Shown here one piece after another: positions 1 to 7,127 of a stretch of 64,000 nucleotides of DNA. How positions within the stretch are numbered: the first letter of the stretch is position 1; every line of letters starts with the position of its first letter. The notes below the pieces were generated by a model. The model did not search any database. It was given only the letters and a program-made list of their open reading frames with translations, and was not told where the DNA came from. The position numbers and the translations under genes were made by a program. This DNA is from an uncultured Chloroflexota bacterium (GTDB taxonomy: Bacteria; Chloroflexota; Anaerolineae; Anaerolineales; Anaerolineaceae): assembly GCA_902786265.1 (NCBI GenBank), contig CADACE010000015.1, positions 22,121-86,120 of the forward strand, read 5' to 3'.

Positions 1-455
1 GCGTACTGTCTCTCGGCGCGGACCGGTTTATCGACTACAAAACCGAGGACTATGCTACAACCGTCTCAAACGTGGATTACGTACTCGACACACTGGGTGA
101 CCGGGAACTGCCGAAGGAATTCGGCGTGCTGAAAGAGGGCGGTAAGCTCGTTTCGGTTCGCGGAATGCCCAACGGCGAATTCGCCGTTCGTGCGGGACTG
201 CCTGCAATAAAAAGGTTTCTGCTTAAAATTGCCGGAAGAAAATACGATAAGATGGCGGCAAGGAAGAATCAGAAGTATTTCTTTATCTTCGTCCACGAGG
301 ATGGTGCGGGGGTGGAACGCATTGGCAAGATTTTCGCCGAAAAACATATTGAAGCGTCGGTGGATGGAGTCTTCTCACTTGATGACGTGAACAAGGCACT
401 GGAAAAGGTCGCAGCGGGAAGATCTAAAGGAAAAACGGTAATCAAAATAGTCTAA
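1..455 (+). CDS. zinc-binding-type/quinone oxidoreductase family dehydrogenase, C-terminal part (5' truncated by window)
   Basis: The frame is open from base 3, with no start inside the window; the GTG at 72 is internal. The first residues, LGADRFIDYKTEDY, are the classic segment after the nucleotide-binding fold of medium-chain dehydrogenases (LGAD..IDY). The middle (LDTLGD, then GGKLVSVRG) matches the strand that scores loss of the substrate-bound cofactor domain in NADP-dependent quinone-type reductases. The C-terminus (FSLDDVNKALEKVAAGRSKGKTV) is the usual end of this family. About 150 residues are visible, roughly the last half of a ~310-330 residue enzyme. It presumably reduces an unsaturated carbonyl or quinone with NAD(P)H; the substrate cannot be read. 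The gene stops at TAA and is followed by the motif shared with the 2185 junction. Confidence 0.85.
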   Translation, partial: VLSLGADRFIDYKTEDYATTVSNVDYVLDTLGDRELPKEFGVLKEGGKLVSVRGMPNGEFAVRAGLPAIKRFLLKIAGRKYDKMAARKNQKYFFIFVHEDGAGVERIGKIFAEKHIEASVDGVFSLDDVNKALEKVAAGRSKGKTVIKIV

Positions 456-471
456 TGATATCGACAAATTC
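455..471 (+). repeat. 17-bp gene-junction repeat, copy 1
   Basis: ATGATATCGACAAATTC, beginning at the last base of the dehydrogenase stop codon. It matches 16 of 17 bases at 2182-2198, which overlaps the methyltransferase stop codon. A shorter TGATATCG also marks the stop of the 6059-7003 gene. Confidence 0.5.
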
Positions 472-523
472 ATATTTATCGGGATCTTGCAAAGCAGAAT
501 TAACTGAGTAAATAAATAGTTTT

Positions 524-976
524 ATGTCAGAGTACAGATTCATCTCTCTCAGGCAATGGCCTGAATTAAAGGTAAAAGCTGCAAAATGGTTCAGTGGCAA
601 ATGGGGAGTTCCGGAGGAAGCTTATCTGGAATGCATTGAGAATTATCTGGACCATAAGACCGAATATGGCTGGTATTTATGCGTAATCGAGGAAACTATT
701 GCCGGAGGAATGGGGGTAATTGAAAATGATTTTCATGACCGCAAAGACCTCGCTCCAAACGTATGTGCAGTTTACACGGAAGAAATTTTCAGAGGAAAAG
801 GTATTGCAGGAAAATTGCTTGAGATGGTCGTGAAAGATATGAGAAGCAAGGGCATCATACCACTGTATCTGGTCACAGATCTTACGGGTTTTTATGAACG
901 TTACGGTTGGGAGTTCCTCTGTTTGGTTAAGGGGAACGAAGAGCCCGGGACATCGAGAATCTATATTCACAGATAG
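524..976 (+). CDS. GNAT family N-acetyltransferase
   Basis: 150 residues, normal length for a single GNAT domain. The acetyl-CoA pyrophosphate loop is RGKGIAGK at residues 90-97 (consensus [RQ]xxGx[GA]), preceded by the beta-4 strand CAVYTEEIF. The later FYERYGWE (123-130) is the typical beta-5/alpha-4 signature of the family. It would acetylate an amine on a small molecule or protein; the acceptor is not evident. No strong Shine-Dalgarno sequence precedes the ATG. It lies 68 bp after the dehydrogenase and 54 bp before a TIGR04076 gene in the same direction, in a row of unrelated small enzymes that looks like an accessory block rather than one pathway. Confidence 0.85.
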   Translation: MSEYRFISLRQWPELKVKAAKWFSGKWGVPEEAYLECIENYLDHKTEYGWYLCVIEETIAGGMGVIENDFHDRKDLAPNVCAVYTEEIFRGKGIAGKLLEMVVKDMRSKGIIPLYLVTDLTGFYERYGWEFLCLVKGNEEPGTSRIYIHR

Positions 977-1030
977 ATAAATTCAAATTTGCCGGGATCA
1001 ATTCAAACCGAAAGTTGAAAGGCTGAAGTA

Positions 1031-1441
1031 ATGAAACACGAATGCAAAATAACAGTATTGGAAACGAAGTGTTTTCCGGACCTGCAAGAAAAATATCTGG
1101 CAGATCCACACTCAGGTCCTTGTCCTTTTTTCAAAAAGGGGGATACATTTCTGCTTAAAAGGACACCGGAGCAGGATGATTTCTATCATCTCATGAATGG
1201 GAAATTCTGCGGCGAAGCATGGGATGCGGTCAGCCGATATGTGTACACGGCTTTGCAGGGAGGATCCATTATGAAGGGATGGACAAATGATGACCGCATG
1301 ATGATCACATGCTGCAATGACGGCACCAGACCGGTCATTTTCAAAATCGAACGGATCGATATTCCCGAGAATGATGAGGAGAAGGAATGGCTGGCAAGGC
1401 AGGATTTCACAAATTCTGCTGAAAATGCTTATACAGGGTAA
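1031..1441 (+). CDS. TIGR04076 family protein
   Basis: 136 residues. The layout (CKITVLET near the N-terminus, a CPFFKKGDTF stretch, then FCGEAWDAVSRYVYTALQG and MKGWTNDDRMMITCCNDGTRPVIF) fits the TIGR04076 family of small cytoplasmic proteins common in anaerobes. The conserved cysteines (C6, the CPF cysteine, the CC pair and the FCGEAW cysteine) suggest metal or redox chemistry, but the family function is not established to my knowledge. No signal peptide or membrane segment is visible. It sits between the GNAT and methyltransferase genes with short spacers. Confidence 0.75.
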   Translation: MKHECKITVLETKCFPDLQEKYLADPHSGPCPFFKKGDTFLLKRTPEQDDFYHLMNGKFCGEAWDAVSRYVYTALQGGSIMKGWTNDDRMMITCCNDGTRPVIFKIERIDIPENDEEKEWLARQDFTNSAENAYTG

Positions 1442-1468
1442 TTGAAAAATCGGAGTTCTTAGGAGTGT

Positions 1469-2185
1469 ATGAGTATTATTGAAAAGTATAAGAAGTATTT
1501 CACAAAAGAATACATGATGGGTCCTAACTCGTTAAGGCTGCTTGATGAATTGATCCGCAGAAGTTCTGAAAATGTTTGCTTCAACAGAACACTGGATCTG
1601 GGATGCGGTTATGCACTGACATCACTGTTTATTGCGAATGAAACGGATGCAGAGCATGTATATGCATTTGATCTTTGGATACCCGCCACAGAAAACTACC
1701 TGAGGATACAGGATAATGGCCTGAAGGACAAGATCATACCAATACATGGGGATGCCATGGATATGCCTTTTGCACAGGAATATTTTGATACCATTATCAT
1801 TGTGGATGCATACCATTACTTTGGATGTAAAGAAGGCATATTCACCGACAAAATATTACCGTATGTCAAAAAAGGCGGGTTTGTAATGATCGCTGTTCCC
1901 GGATTAAAGGAACAACCGCAAGGCCGGTTGAAACAACTTTTTGAGACATGGGCAGAAGGAGATGATTCAGAGCTTTTCAAAACCGCTGCCTGGTGGGAGA
2001 AGCTGCTGAAGGATGAGTGCAAAGACCGGTGCAGTATCGAAGTTAAGGAAGCAGATTGTTACGATATCGCCTGGCAGGAATGGTTTGAATCGGGAAATGA
2101 ATATGGCATACGTGATAAGTCGTTTTTAGATAAAGGCGTGTATGATATTCTGAATTTCCTTCTGATCTATGTCAGGAAAAAATGA
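1469..2185 (+). CDS. class I SAM-dependent methyltransferase
   Basis: 238 residues. Motif I is LDLGCGYALTSLFIA (about residues 42-56), followed by the acidic end of strand 2 (VYAFDLW), motif GDAMDMPF and the post-motif IIIVDAYHYFG, so the Rossmann-like SAM pocket is complete. The C-terminal part, rich in Trp and Glu, is presumably the substrate cap; the substrate is unknown. The start ATG follows TTAGGAGTGT, a usable ribosome site. The TGA stop is the first part of TGATATCGACAGATTC, nearly identical to the sequence right after the first gene of the window. Confidence 0.85.
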   Translation: MSIIEKYKKYFTKEYMMGPNSLRLLDELIRRSSENVCFNRTLDLGCGYALTSLFIANETDAEHVYAFDLWIPATENYLRIQDNGLKDKIIPIHGDAMDMPFAQEYFDTIIIVDAYHYFGCKEGIFTDKILPYVKKGGFVMIAVPGLKEQPQGRLKQLFETWAEGDDSELFKTAAWWEKLLKDECKDRCSIEVKEADCYDIAWQEWFESGNEYGIRDKSFLDKGVYDILNFLLIYVRKK

Positions 2186-2198
2186 TATCGACAGATTC
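2182..2198 (+). repeat. 17-bp gene-junction repeat, copy 2
   Basis: ATGATATCGACAGATTC. The TGA is the methyltransferase stop. It is the partner of the copy at 455-471, with one mismatch. Confidence 0.5.
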
Positions 2199-2266
2199 TG
2201 AGGTTCTATTACCGGTAAGCCGGAATTTGGAACAGCTGCAGGTATTATCTGCGGGGAGGGTAAATC

Positions 2267-3148
2267 ATGGCAATGCACAGCAACTGGAATCCGTGGCATG
2301 GCTGTATAAAGTGCAGCGAAGGCTGTCAGCACTGCTACGTTTATTACCTTGACCGGATGAAAGGGAAGAGCGGAGCGGATATTTATCAAACGAAAACGGG
2401 GTTCAAATATCCGTTAGCGAAAGACAAAACCGGCAGATATAAGATACAAAGCGGTGAAATGATCAGTGTCTGCATGACTTCCGATTTCTTTCTGGAGGAA
2501 GCAGACCAATGGCGCGGTGAAGCCTGGGAGATGATGCATAAGCGAAGCGACGTCATATTTTTGCTGCTGACCAAACGGACTGAAAGGATCCGAAAATGTC
2601 TGCCGAAGAACTGGGGAGACGGCTGGGAGAATATCTTTCTGAACGTGACCTGTGAGAACCAGAGCAGGGCGGATGAGAGAATTCCGCTGCTGCTGGATCT
2701 GCCGTTCAAACATAAGGGTCTGCACTGCGCACCGCTTTTAGGTCCGATCACCGCCGCGAAATATCTCGACAGCGGGCAGATCGAACAGGTCGCCTGCGGA
2801 GGAGAAAACTACGGCGGATCAAGACCTTGTGACTTTGACTGGGTGATAGCGCTGAGAGAAGAATGCGTTTCGCGGGATATTAAGTTTTGCTTTATGGAGA
2901 CAGGGACTGTATTCATAAAAGATGGTGTGAAATATAGGATCAACAGTAAGCAGACACAGAATCTGCAGGCTTTTCGATCCGGTATGAGTCATCAGGGCAA
3001 AGCGCTGCATTTCAACCTCGTTGACAGTTCAGGAAATCAGATTCCTGAAGAAGCGTTATACAAGCCTCATTTCAGGGGAAAATGTAAAGAATGTTCTTTC
3101 CAAATGCTGTGCAACGGATGCAGCGATTGCGGCGCGTGTGAAGGCTGA
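2267..3148 (+). CDS. DUF5131 (phage Gp37/Gp68-like) family protein
   Basis: 293 residues. The N-terminus NWNPWHGC, then CSEGCQHC (Cys16, Cys20, Cys23), gives a CxxxCxxC arrangement like that of radical-SAM iron-sulfur proteins. The rest follows the DUF5131 plan: a TKR motif (FLLLTKRTERI), NVTCENQ, GGENYGG and CFMETGT. The C-terminus adds a dense cysteine cluster, CKECSFQMLCNGCSDCGAC, probably a second metal site. The family is found in phages and bacteria, but its reaction is not settled. The start is supported by GGGGAGGG 7-14 bases upstream. It is the longest gene in the accessory row. Confidence 0.85.
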   Translation: MAMHSNWNPWHGCIKCSEGCQHCYVYYLDRMKGKSGADIYQTKTGFKYPLAKDKTGRYKIQSGEMISVCMTSDFFLEEADQWRGEAWEMMHKRSDVIFLLLTKRTERIRKCLPKNWGDGWENIFLNVTCENQSRADERIPLLLDLPFKHKGLHCAPLLGPITAAKYLDSGQIEQVACGGENYGGSRPCDFDWVIALREECVSRDIKFCFMETGTVFIKDGVKYRINSKQTQNLQAFRSGMSHQGKALHFNLVDSSGNQIPEEALYKPHFRGKCKECSFQMLCNGCSDCGACEG

Positions 3149-3169
3149 TAATTATCAGAGGGAATCGAT

Positions 3170-3253
3170 ATGAAAAACGGAAAAAGACCCGACCCGATCC
3201 TGAGTTGCAGCGATCTTGAAAAGGTCCGGAAGGAACTGAGGGAAAGAATATGA
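3170..3253 (+). CDS. 27-residue small ORF, translationally coupled to the next gene
   Basis: ATG at 3170 with CAGAGGGA just upstream, reading MKNGKRPDPILSCSDLEKV and seven further residues (RKELRERI ends it). The stop overlaps the start of the P-loop gene as ATGA (3250-3253), the usual sign of translational coupling. The peptide is charged and probably helical at its C-terminus. It may be a leader that delivers ribosomes to the kinase start, a remnant of a larger gene, or a real microprotein; nothing in the sequence decides between these. Confidence 0.4.
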   Translation: MKNGKRPDPILSCSDLEKVRKELRERI

Positions 3254-3786
3254 TCATACTGATCACCGGAGCGTCCCATACCGGGAAAACACTTCTTGCG
3301 CAGAAACTGCTCGAAAAATATATGTACCCGTATCTTTCCATCGACCATCTGAAAATGGGGCTGATCCGAAGCGGCAATACAAAGCTTACTCCGGAGGACG
3401 ATGACGCCCTGACAGATTATCTTTGGCCGATCGTCCGAGAGATTATAAAAACGGCTGTTGAAAACAGGCAGAATCTGATCGTGGAAGGCTGTTATATTCC
3501 GTTTGACTGGCGGCAGGATTTTGACGAACGATATCTGCCATTTATCCGCTTCATCTGCCTTGCCATGACGGAAACCTATATAGAGAATTATTTTGAAGAG
3601 ATCACAGGCTATGAATCAGAAATAGAAAACAGATTGATCGTCTCCGACTGTACAATTGCCGGTCTGAAGGCGGATAATGAACGATATATCAACGGATTTC
3701 GCGATGCCGGGGAACGGGTCGTACTGATCGATTCTGACTATGAACGATCGATCATGAAGCTGATGGAGCAGGGAATAAATGGATAA
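3250..3786 (+). CDS. P-loop AAA/kinase-like NTPase
   Basis: 178 residues. Walker A is GASHTGKT (residues 7-14). A DHLKMGLIRSG segment after strand 2 is typical of small-molecule kinases of the zeta-toxin/2-phosphoglycerate-kinase type, and LIVEGCYIPF resembles the Walker B strand of such kinases. It probably phosphorylates a small cytoplasmic metabolite; the substrate is unknown. Its ATG overlaps the stop of the 27-residue ORF, and its stop overlaps the NUDIX start by 8 bp, so the three form one tightly coupled unit. Confidence 0.75.
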   Translation: MIILITGASHTGKTLLAQKLLEKYMYPYLSIDHLKMGLIRSGNTKLTPEDDDALTDYLWPIVREIIKTAVENRQNLIVEGCYIPFDWRQDFDERYLPFIRFICLAMTETYIENYFEEITGYESEIENRLIVSDCTIAGLKADNERYINGFRDAGERVVLIDSDYERSIMKLMEQGING

Positions 3787-4276
3787 TACCGAATGGGTCA
3801 TGCCTTTACATATCATTGCGGCGGCAGGGATCGTCATTAATGAGAAAAATGAAATCCTGATGGTAAAAAATAACCGCAGGGGATGGGAGTTTCCCGGGGG
3901 ACAGGTTGAAGCCGGGGAAAACCTGATAAACGCTGTCAGGAGAGAAATTATTGAAGAGACGGGTATCGAAATTGAGGTTGGCGAGGTATTTTGTATTTCT
4001 TCAAATACCTGCAAATATCCCGGCTACAATGGCGTAAAGGAAATACCGACAAAAATCATACTTGATTTTATTTGCCGCGTGAAAGGCGGTACACCGCGGA
4101 GCTCCGAAGAGAATTCGGAAACTGCTTTTATTCCGAAAAACAGGGTATTGGATTTGATACGGACTCCCGCATATATTGAACGTTATAAAGCCTTTCTGGA
4201 ATATACAGGCAGGCCGGCTTATCTGGAATATGTGACAAAGCCTGAATTTCAATTGAAACTAAAAAGGCTTATATAG
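3779..4276 (+). CDS. NUDIX hydrolase
   Basis: 165 residues. The Nudix box is complete at residues 41-63: G41, E47, REIIEETGI (55-63), matching GX5EX7REUXEEXGU with all metal-binding glutamates. The WEFPGGQVE context is typical of MutT/ADP-sugar type hydrolases. It hydrolyses a nucleoside diphosphate linked to another moiety; which one cannot be read. It overlaps the upstream kinase gene by 8 bp, suggesting co-translation. The C-terminal 60 residues beyond the fold (ending QLKLKRLI) may form a substrate lid. Confidence 0.9.
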   Translation: MDNTEWVMPLHIIAAAGIVINEKNEILMVKNNRRGWEFPGGQVEAGENLINAVRREIIEETGIEIEVGEVFCISSNTCKYPGYNGVKEIPTKIILDFICRVKGGTPRSSEENSETAFIPKNRVLDLIRTPAYIERYKAFLEYTGRPAYLEYVTKPEFQLKLKRLI

Positions 4277-4556
4277 ATCCGTATTTCCGGACGAAGGAAG
4301 GCGGTCCCGATTCACTTGTGCCTGTTATCGTGATTTCCATCATAAATACAGCGCTCATCATTCTGCCTGGCAGAAGATTCAACCGGTTCCCATCCACAGG
4401 TAACGGGACCGTTGAATTCAATAAGAAGTACAGCGGCAAATCACAGATCACAGCAAAACATCGGATAAAAAATCACCTTTCACAAATCAAGGTTTTCTGC
4501 TAAAATTCTCAAACATGAGGAAAATTTATAAATAGCCCTGACCTGAGGAAAGCGGT
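4277..4556. other. intergenic spacer without recognised gene
   Basis: 280 bp between the NUDIX gene and the ParB-HAD gene. A 61-codon frame (4318-4503) exists but has no ribosome site and no recognisable protein signature. No clear terminator is seen. The last 40 bp (TGAGGAAAGCGGT before 4557) hold the ribosome site of the next gene. Confidence 0.4.
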
Positions 4557-5426
4557 ATGATCAATATCAGAGATTATGTAAAAGCGGAATTGAAAAAATA
4601 TGATGGCATCTATCTGCCGGTCAGAGCAAGTTTTTTGGAACAAATCTTTGTCAAAAAACTTAGTCCAAAGAAACTTCACCCTAACCCCGACGATGAATTC
4701 TGTATAGATGGTATCGGGCCAAGCGACGAAATCATCAGCAAATATGTCAAGCAGATCACATTCAATCAAAAACATAGTATGCCTCTGTTTGATGAGCCCC
4801 TGATCGTTGAAAAGATACGTCCTGAAGGGTATATGCTGCTGAACGGTCATCACCGCTGGGCAGCCGCATTGCTGCTGGAAATTAAAAAAGTTCCGGTCGA
4901 CCTGATCAATGCTACCCATCTGACTGATATCATCGGACAAATGGAAAAATCCGACCGCAGCAAAAGAGCCAGCATTAATCTTGACGACGTTGTGTTCTGC
5001 CAGGATAATACTGAACCTGCCGAAAAACCGCTTTTCTTCCCATTTAATAAAATCTTTAAAGAACCTGTCCGCAAAGGGATCCCCGGGCTGGTATATGCGC
5101 TGCAAAGTGCGGGTTATGATGTCTGGGTCTATACGACAGGATATGCCTCAACAGATTACATAAATCAACTGTTCAGACACTATGGCGTCAGGGTCGACGG
5201 CATCATCAACGGAGCACACCGCATAAATTCAAAGCAGAAAAACGATATGAACGGCGTAAACGACCTGATGGCGAAAAAATACCGCATCACACTGAACATC
5301 GATATGGAAAGTGTTTCCTGGATTCGTTCCGAAACCAAAGAATTTGAGGCCATCGATATTCCTTCAAAGGGAGAAGACTGGGCGCAGCAGGTGATTGCCA
5401 TCGTCCGGAAGCTGAAAGATCTGTGA
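4557..5426 (+). CDS. ParB/Srx-fold domain fused to a HAD-like domain with altered motif I
   Basis: 289 residues in two parts. Residues ~1-125 form a ParB/sulfiredoxin-fold domain with the hallmark NGHHRWAAALLL (GHHR at 97-100), the nucleotide-binding signature shared by ParB and free-serine kinases. Residues ~138-289 align along their length with the HAD protein encoded next (5531-6016): INLDDVVF against FDLDGVLF, FPFNKIF against RPFDRLY, VWVYTTGY against VWVYTSSY. In this protein the HAD nucleophile aspartate is Asn141, while the second Asp (D143) is kept, so phosphatase activity by the normal mechanism is unlikely. A kinase-like ParB domain joined to a pseudophosphatase is my best reading. 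The start is preceded by GAGGAAAGCGGT. Confidence 0.7.
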   Translation: MINIRDYVKAELKKYDGIYLPVRASFLEQIFVKKLSPKKLHPNPDDEFCIDGIGPSDEIISKYVKQITFNQKHSMPLFDEPLIVEKIRPEGYMLLNGHHRWAAALLLEIKKVPVDLINATHLTDIIGQMEKSDRSKRASINLDDVVFCQDNTEPAEKPLFFPFNKIFKEPVRKGIPGLVYALQSAGYDVWVYTTGYASTDYINQLFRHYGVRVDGIINGAHRINSKQKNDMNGVNDLMAKKYRITLNIDMESVSWIRSETKEFEAIDIPSKGEDWAQQVIAIVRKLKDL

Positions 5427-5530
5427 TCCGGGGTCCCGATACCGAAGCATCGTGAGAACTGCCGGAAGGCATGGATGGGTTCGGAAAAGCTCACTATGTC
5501 CGCAGGAAACAGCAAAAGAAAGGACTGAAC

Positions 5531-6016
5531 ATGATAATTTCTTTCGATTTGGACGGGGTTCTGTTTGTAAACCCTACATATTGTGAAATTGAGCCGCCCC
5601 TTATCCGTCCCTTTGACCGCTTATATCCGGACCGGCTTCGGAAAGGTACTGTTGACCTGATCCGTACTCTGAGGGAGCAGAATTTTACTGTATGGGTCTA
5701 TACGTCTTCCTATCGCAGGGAACGCTATATCAAGGGGATATTCTGGCATTATCATGTAAAATTTGACAGGATCATTAATGCCGCCATACATGAAAAATTG
5801 GTACAGAGAGACAAAAAAATACGGCTGCCATCAAAGCTTCCCAGTTACTTTCACATCTCCCTGCACATCGATGATGAAGATACAGTGGTCCAAAATGGAT
5901 ATTCCTATGGTTTTCACGTTCTCAAAGTAAGCGAGCCTGATCCGCTCTGGGCAGAAAAGGTTTTGCGGGAAGCCAACCGGATCCGGAGCATTGAAAACAA
6001 TTCTTCCCGAAAATAA
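5531..6016 (+). CDS. HAD-like hydrolase
   Basis: 161 residues from the ATG at 5531, chosen because AAAGGACTGAAC gives a proper ribosome site there; the frame is open to 5471, but upstream starts lack one. Motif I is FDLDGVLF with nucleophile D6 and acid D8. VWVYTSSY supplies the motif II Thr/Ser, and HIDDEDTV looks like the motif IV acidic pair. It is a small cap-less HAD phosphatase. Its whole length is homologous to the C-terminal half of the preceding ParB fusion, so the two arose by duplication, one copy keeping and one losing the nucleophile. It lies 104 bp downstream in the same direction. Confidence 0.8.
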   Translation: MIISFDLDGVLFVNPTYCEIEPPLIRPFDRLYPDRLRKGTVDLIRTLREQNFTVWVYTSSYRRERYIKGIFWHYHVKFDRIINAAIHEKLVQRDKKIRLPSKLPSYFHISLHIDDEDTVVQNGYSYGFHVLKVSEPDPLWAEKVLREANRIRSIENNSSRK

Positions 6017-6058
6017 ACCTTATGACCTGTTTTTCATTTACGGAAAGGGGAACAATAT

Positions 6059-7003
6059 ATGAAATCAATTATAGAATTTCCCAAAGTTTCACTCGGCGTA
6101 TTCCCGACTCCCATACAAAAGCTTGAAAACATCAGCAGGCTTCTCGGGACGAATATTTATATAAAACGCGACGATCTCAGCGGATTGGGACTCGGCGGGA
6201 ACAAAGTCCGGAAATTAGAGTTCCTGATGGCTCAGGCAAAAGCGGAAGGAGCGGAGATCGTATTCACTACAGGCGGAGCGCAATCCAATCACGCGATGCT
6301 GACCGCCGCAGCAGCCGGGAAATTGGGAATGACGCCGATCCTGCTGCTGAAAAACAGAGGTGTGACCGAATGCCGGGGAAATCTGCTTCTCGAAAAACTC
6401 ATGGGAACCGATGTCCGTTTTATTGATACGGATGATTACGCTGATATCTATGAGGAAATGGATCGCATCGGAAACGAATCGGGGAAACCTTATTTCAAGA
6501 TCCCGCTGGGAGGGTCCAACGCGCTGGGAACTCTCGGATATGTTTCCTGCGCGGAAGAGATCCGGGACAGCGGTATCCGCTTTGATCATATCGTCTGCGC
6601 GGAAGGAAGCGGCGGAACCATGGCCGGCCTCACACTGGGCGCAAAACTGTTCCTTACCGGAACACATGTCACCGGTATGATGGTGGATCGGGAGCCTTTT
6701 GAAGAAATTACAGTCAGACTCATGCGGGAAGCAGCGGATCTGCTGGAGGCGGATCTCGAAATCAGCGCCGCTGATTTTGACCTGCTTGATATGTGCGGCC
6801 CCGGTTACGCGGTCCCGTCAGAAGAGGGAAATGCGGCGATCAAACTGCTGGCTTCCCGGGAAGGGATCTTTCTGGATCCGGTATATACAGGGAAAGCTTT
6901 CGCGGGACTTTTGAAAATGGATTCTGAGAACAAATTCACGCCGGAAATGAACGTCTTGTTTATTCACACCGGCGGAGCCGGCGGACTTTTCGCTGTTCAT
7001 TGA
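6059..7003 (+). CDS. PLP-dependent D-cysteine desulfhydrase / ACC deaminase family enzyme
   Basis: 314 residues, close to the ~330 usual for the family. IKRDDLSGLGLGGNKVRKLE carries the PLP lysine (K49), and TTGGAQSNHAM (S76, N77, H78) is the substrate/PLP-phosphate loop seen in D-cysteine desulfhydrase and ACC deaminase. A later GSGGTMAGL loop binds the cofactor phosphate. It probably converts D-cysteine, or a similar D-amino acid, to pyruvate, ammonia and sulfide in the cytoplasm. Ribosome site GGAAAGGGG precedes the start. The stop lies in TTGATATCG, echoing the junction motif after two upstream genes. Confidence 0.85.
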   Translation: MKSIIEFPKVSLGVFPTPIQKLENISRLLGTNIYIKRDDLSGLGLGGNKVRKLEFLMAQAKAEGAEIVFTTGGAQSNHAMLTAAAAGKLGMTPILLLKNRGVTECRGNLLLEKLMGTDVRFIDTDDYADIYEEMDRIGNESGKPYFKIPLGGSNALGTLGYVSCAEEIRDSGIRFDHIVCAEGSGGTMAGLTLGAKLFLTGTHVTGMMVDREPFEEITVRLMREAADLLEADLEISAADFDLLDMCGPGYAVPSEEGNAAIKLLASREGIFLDPVYTGKAFAGLLKMDSENKFTPEMNVLFIHTGGAGGLFAVH

Positions 7004-7127
7004 TATCGCGGCCTCCATAAGGATAACATCTATGATAGATATTCCTGTTAAAATCGTGTTTTACGGCGCGAATTGGTTATAATTCTCCTGCTGAAAGAAT
7101 GTAACGAGAAAGGATTTTTGTAACAGA

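Noticed and set aside
4318..4503. 61-codon frame after the NUDIX gene
   Set aside because: No ribosome site and no recognisable motif; probably chance.
1..7003. Integron-type cassette array
   Set aside because: The row of unrelated same-strand genes is suggestive, but no attC-like core sites (RYYYAAC/GTTRRRY pairs) or integrase were found.
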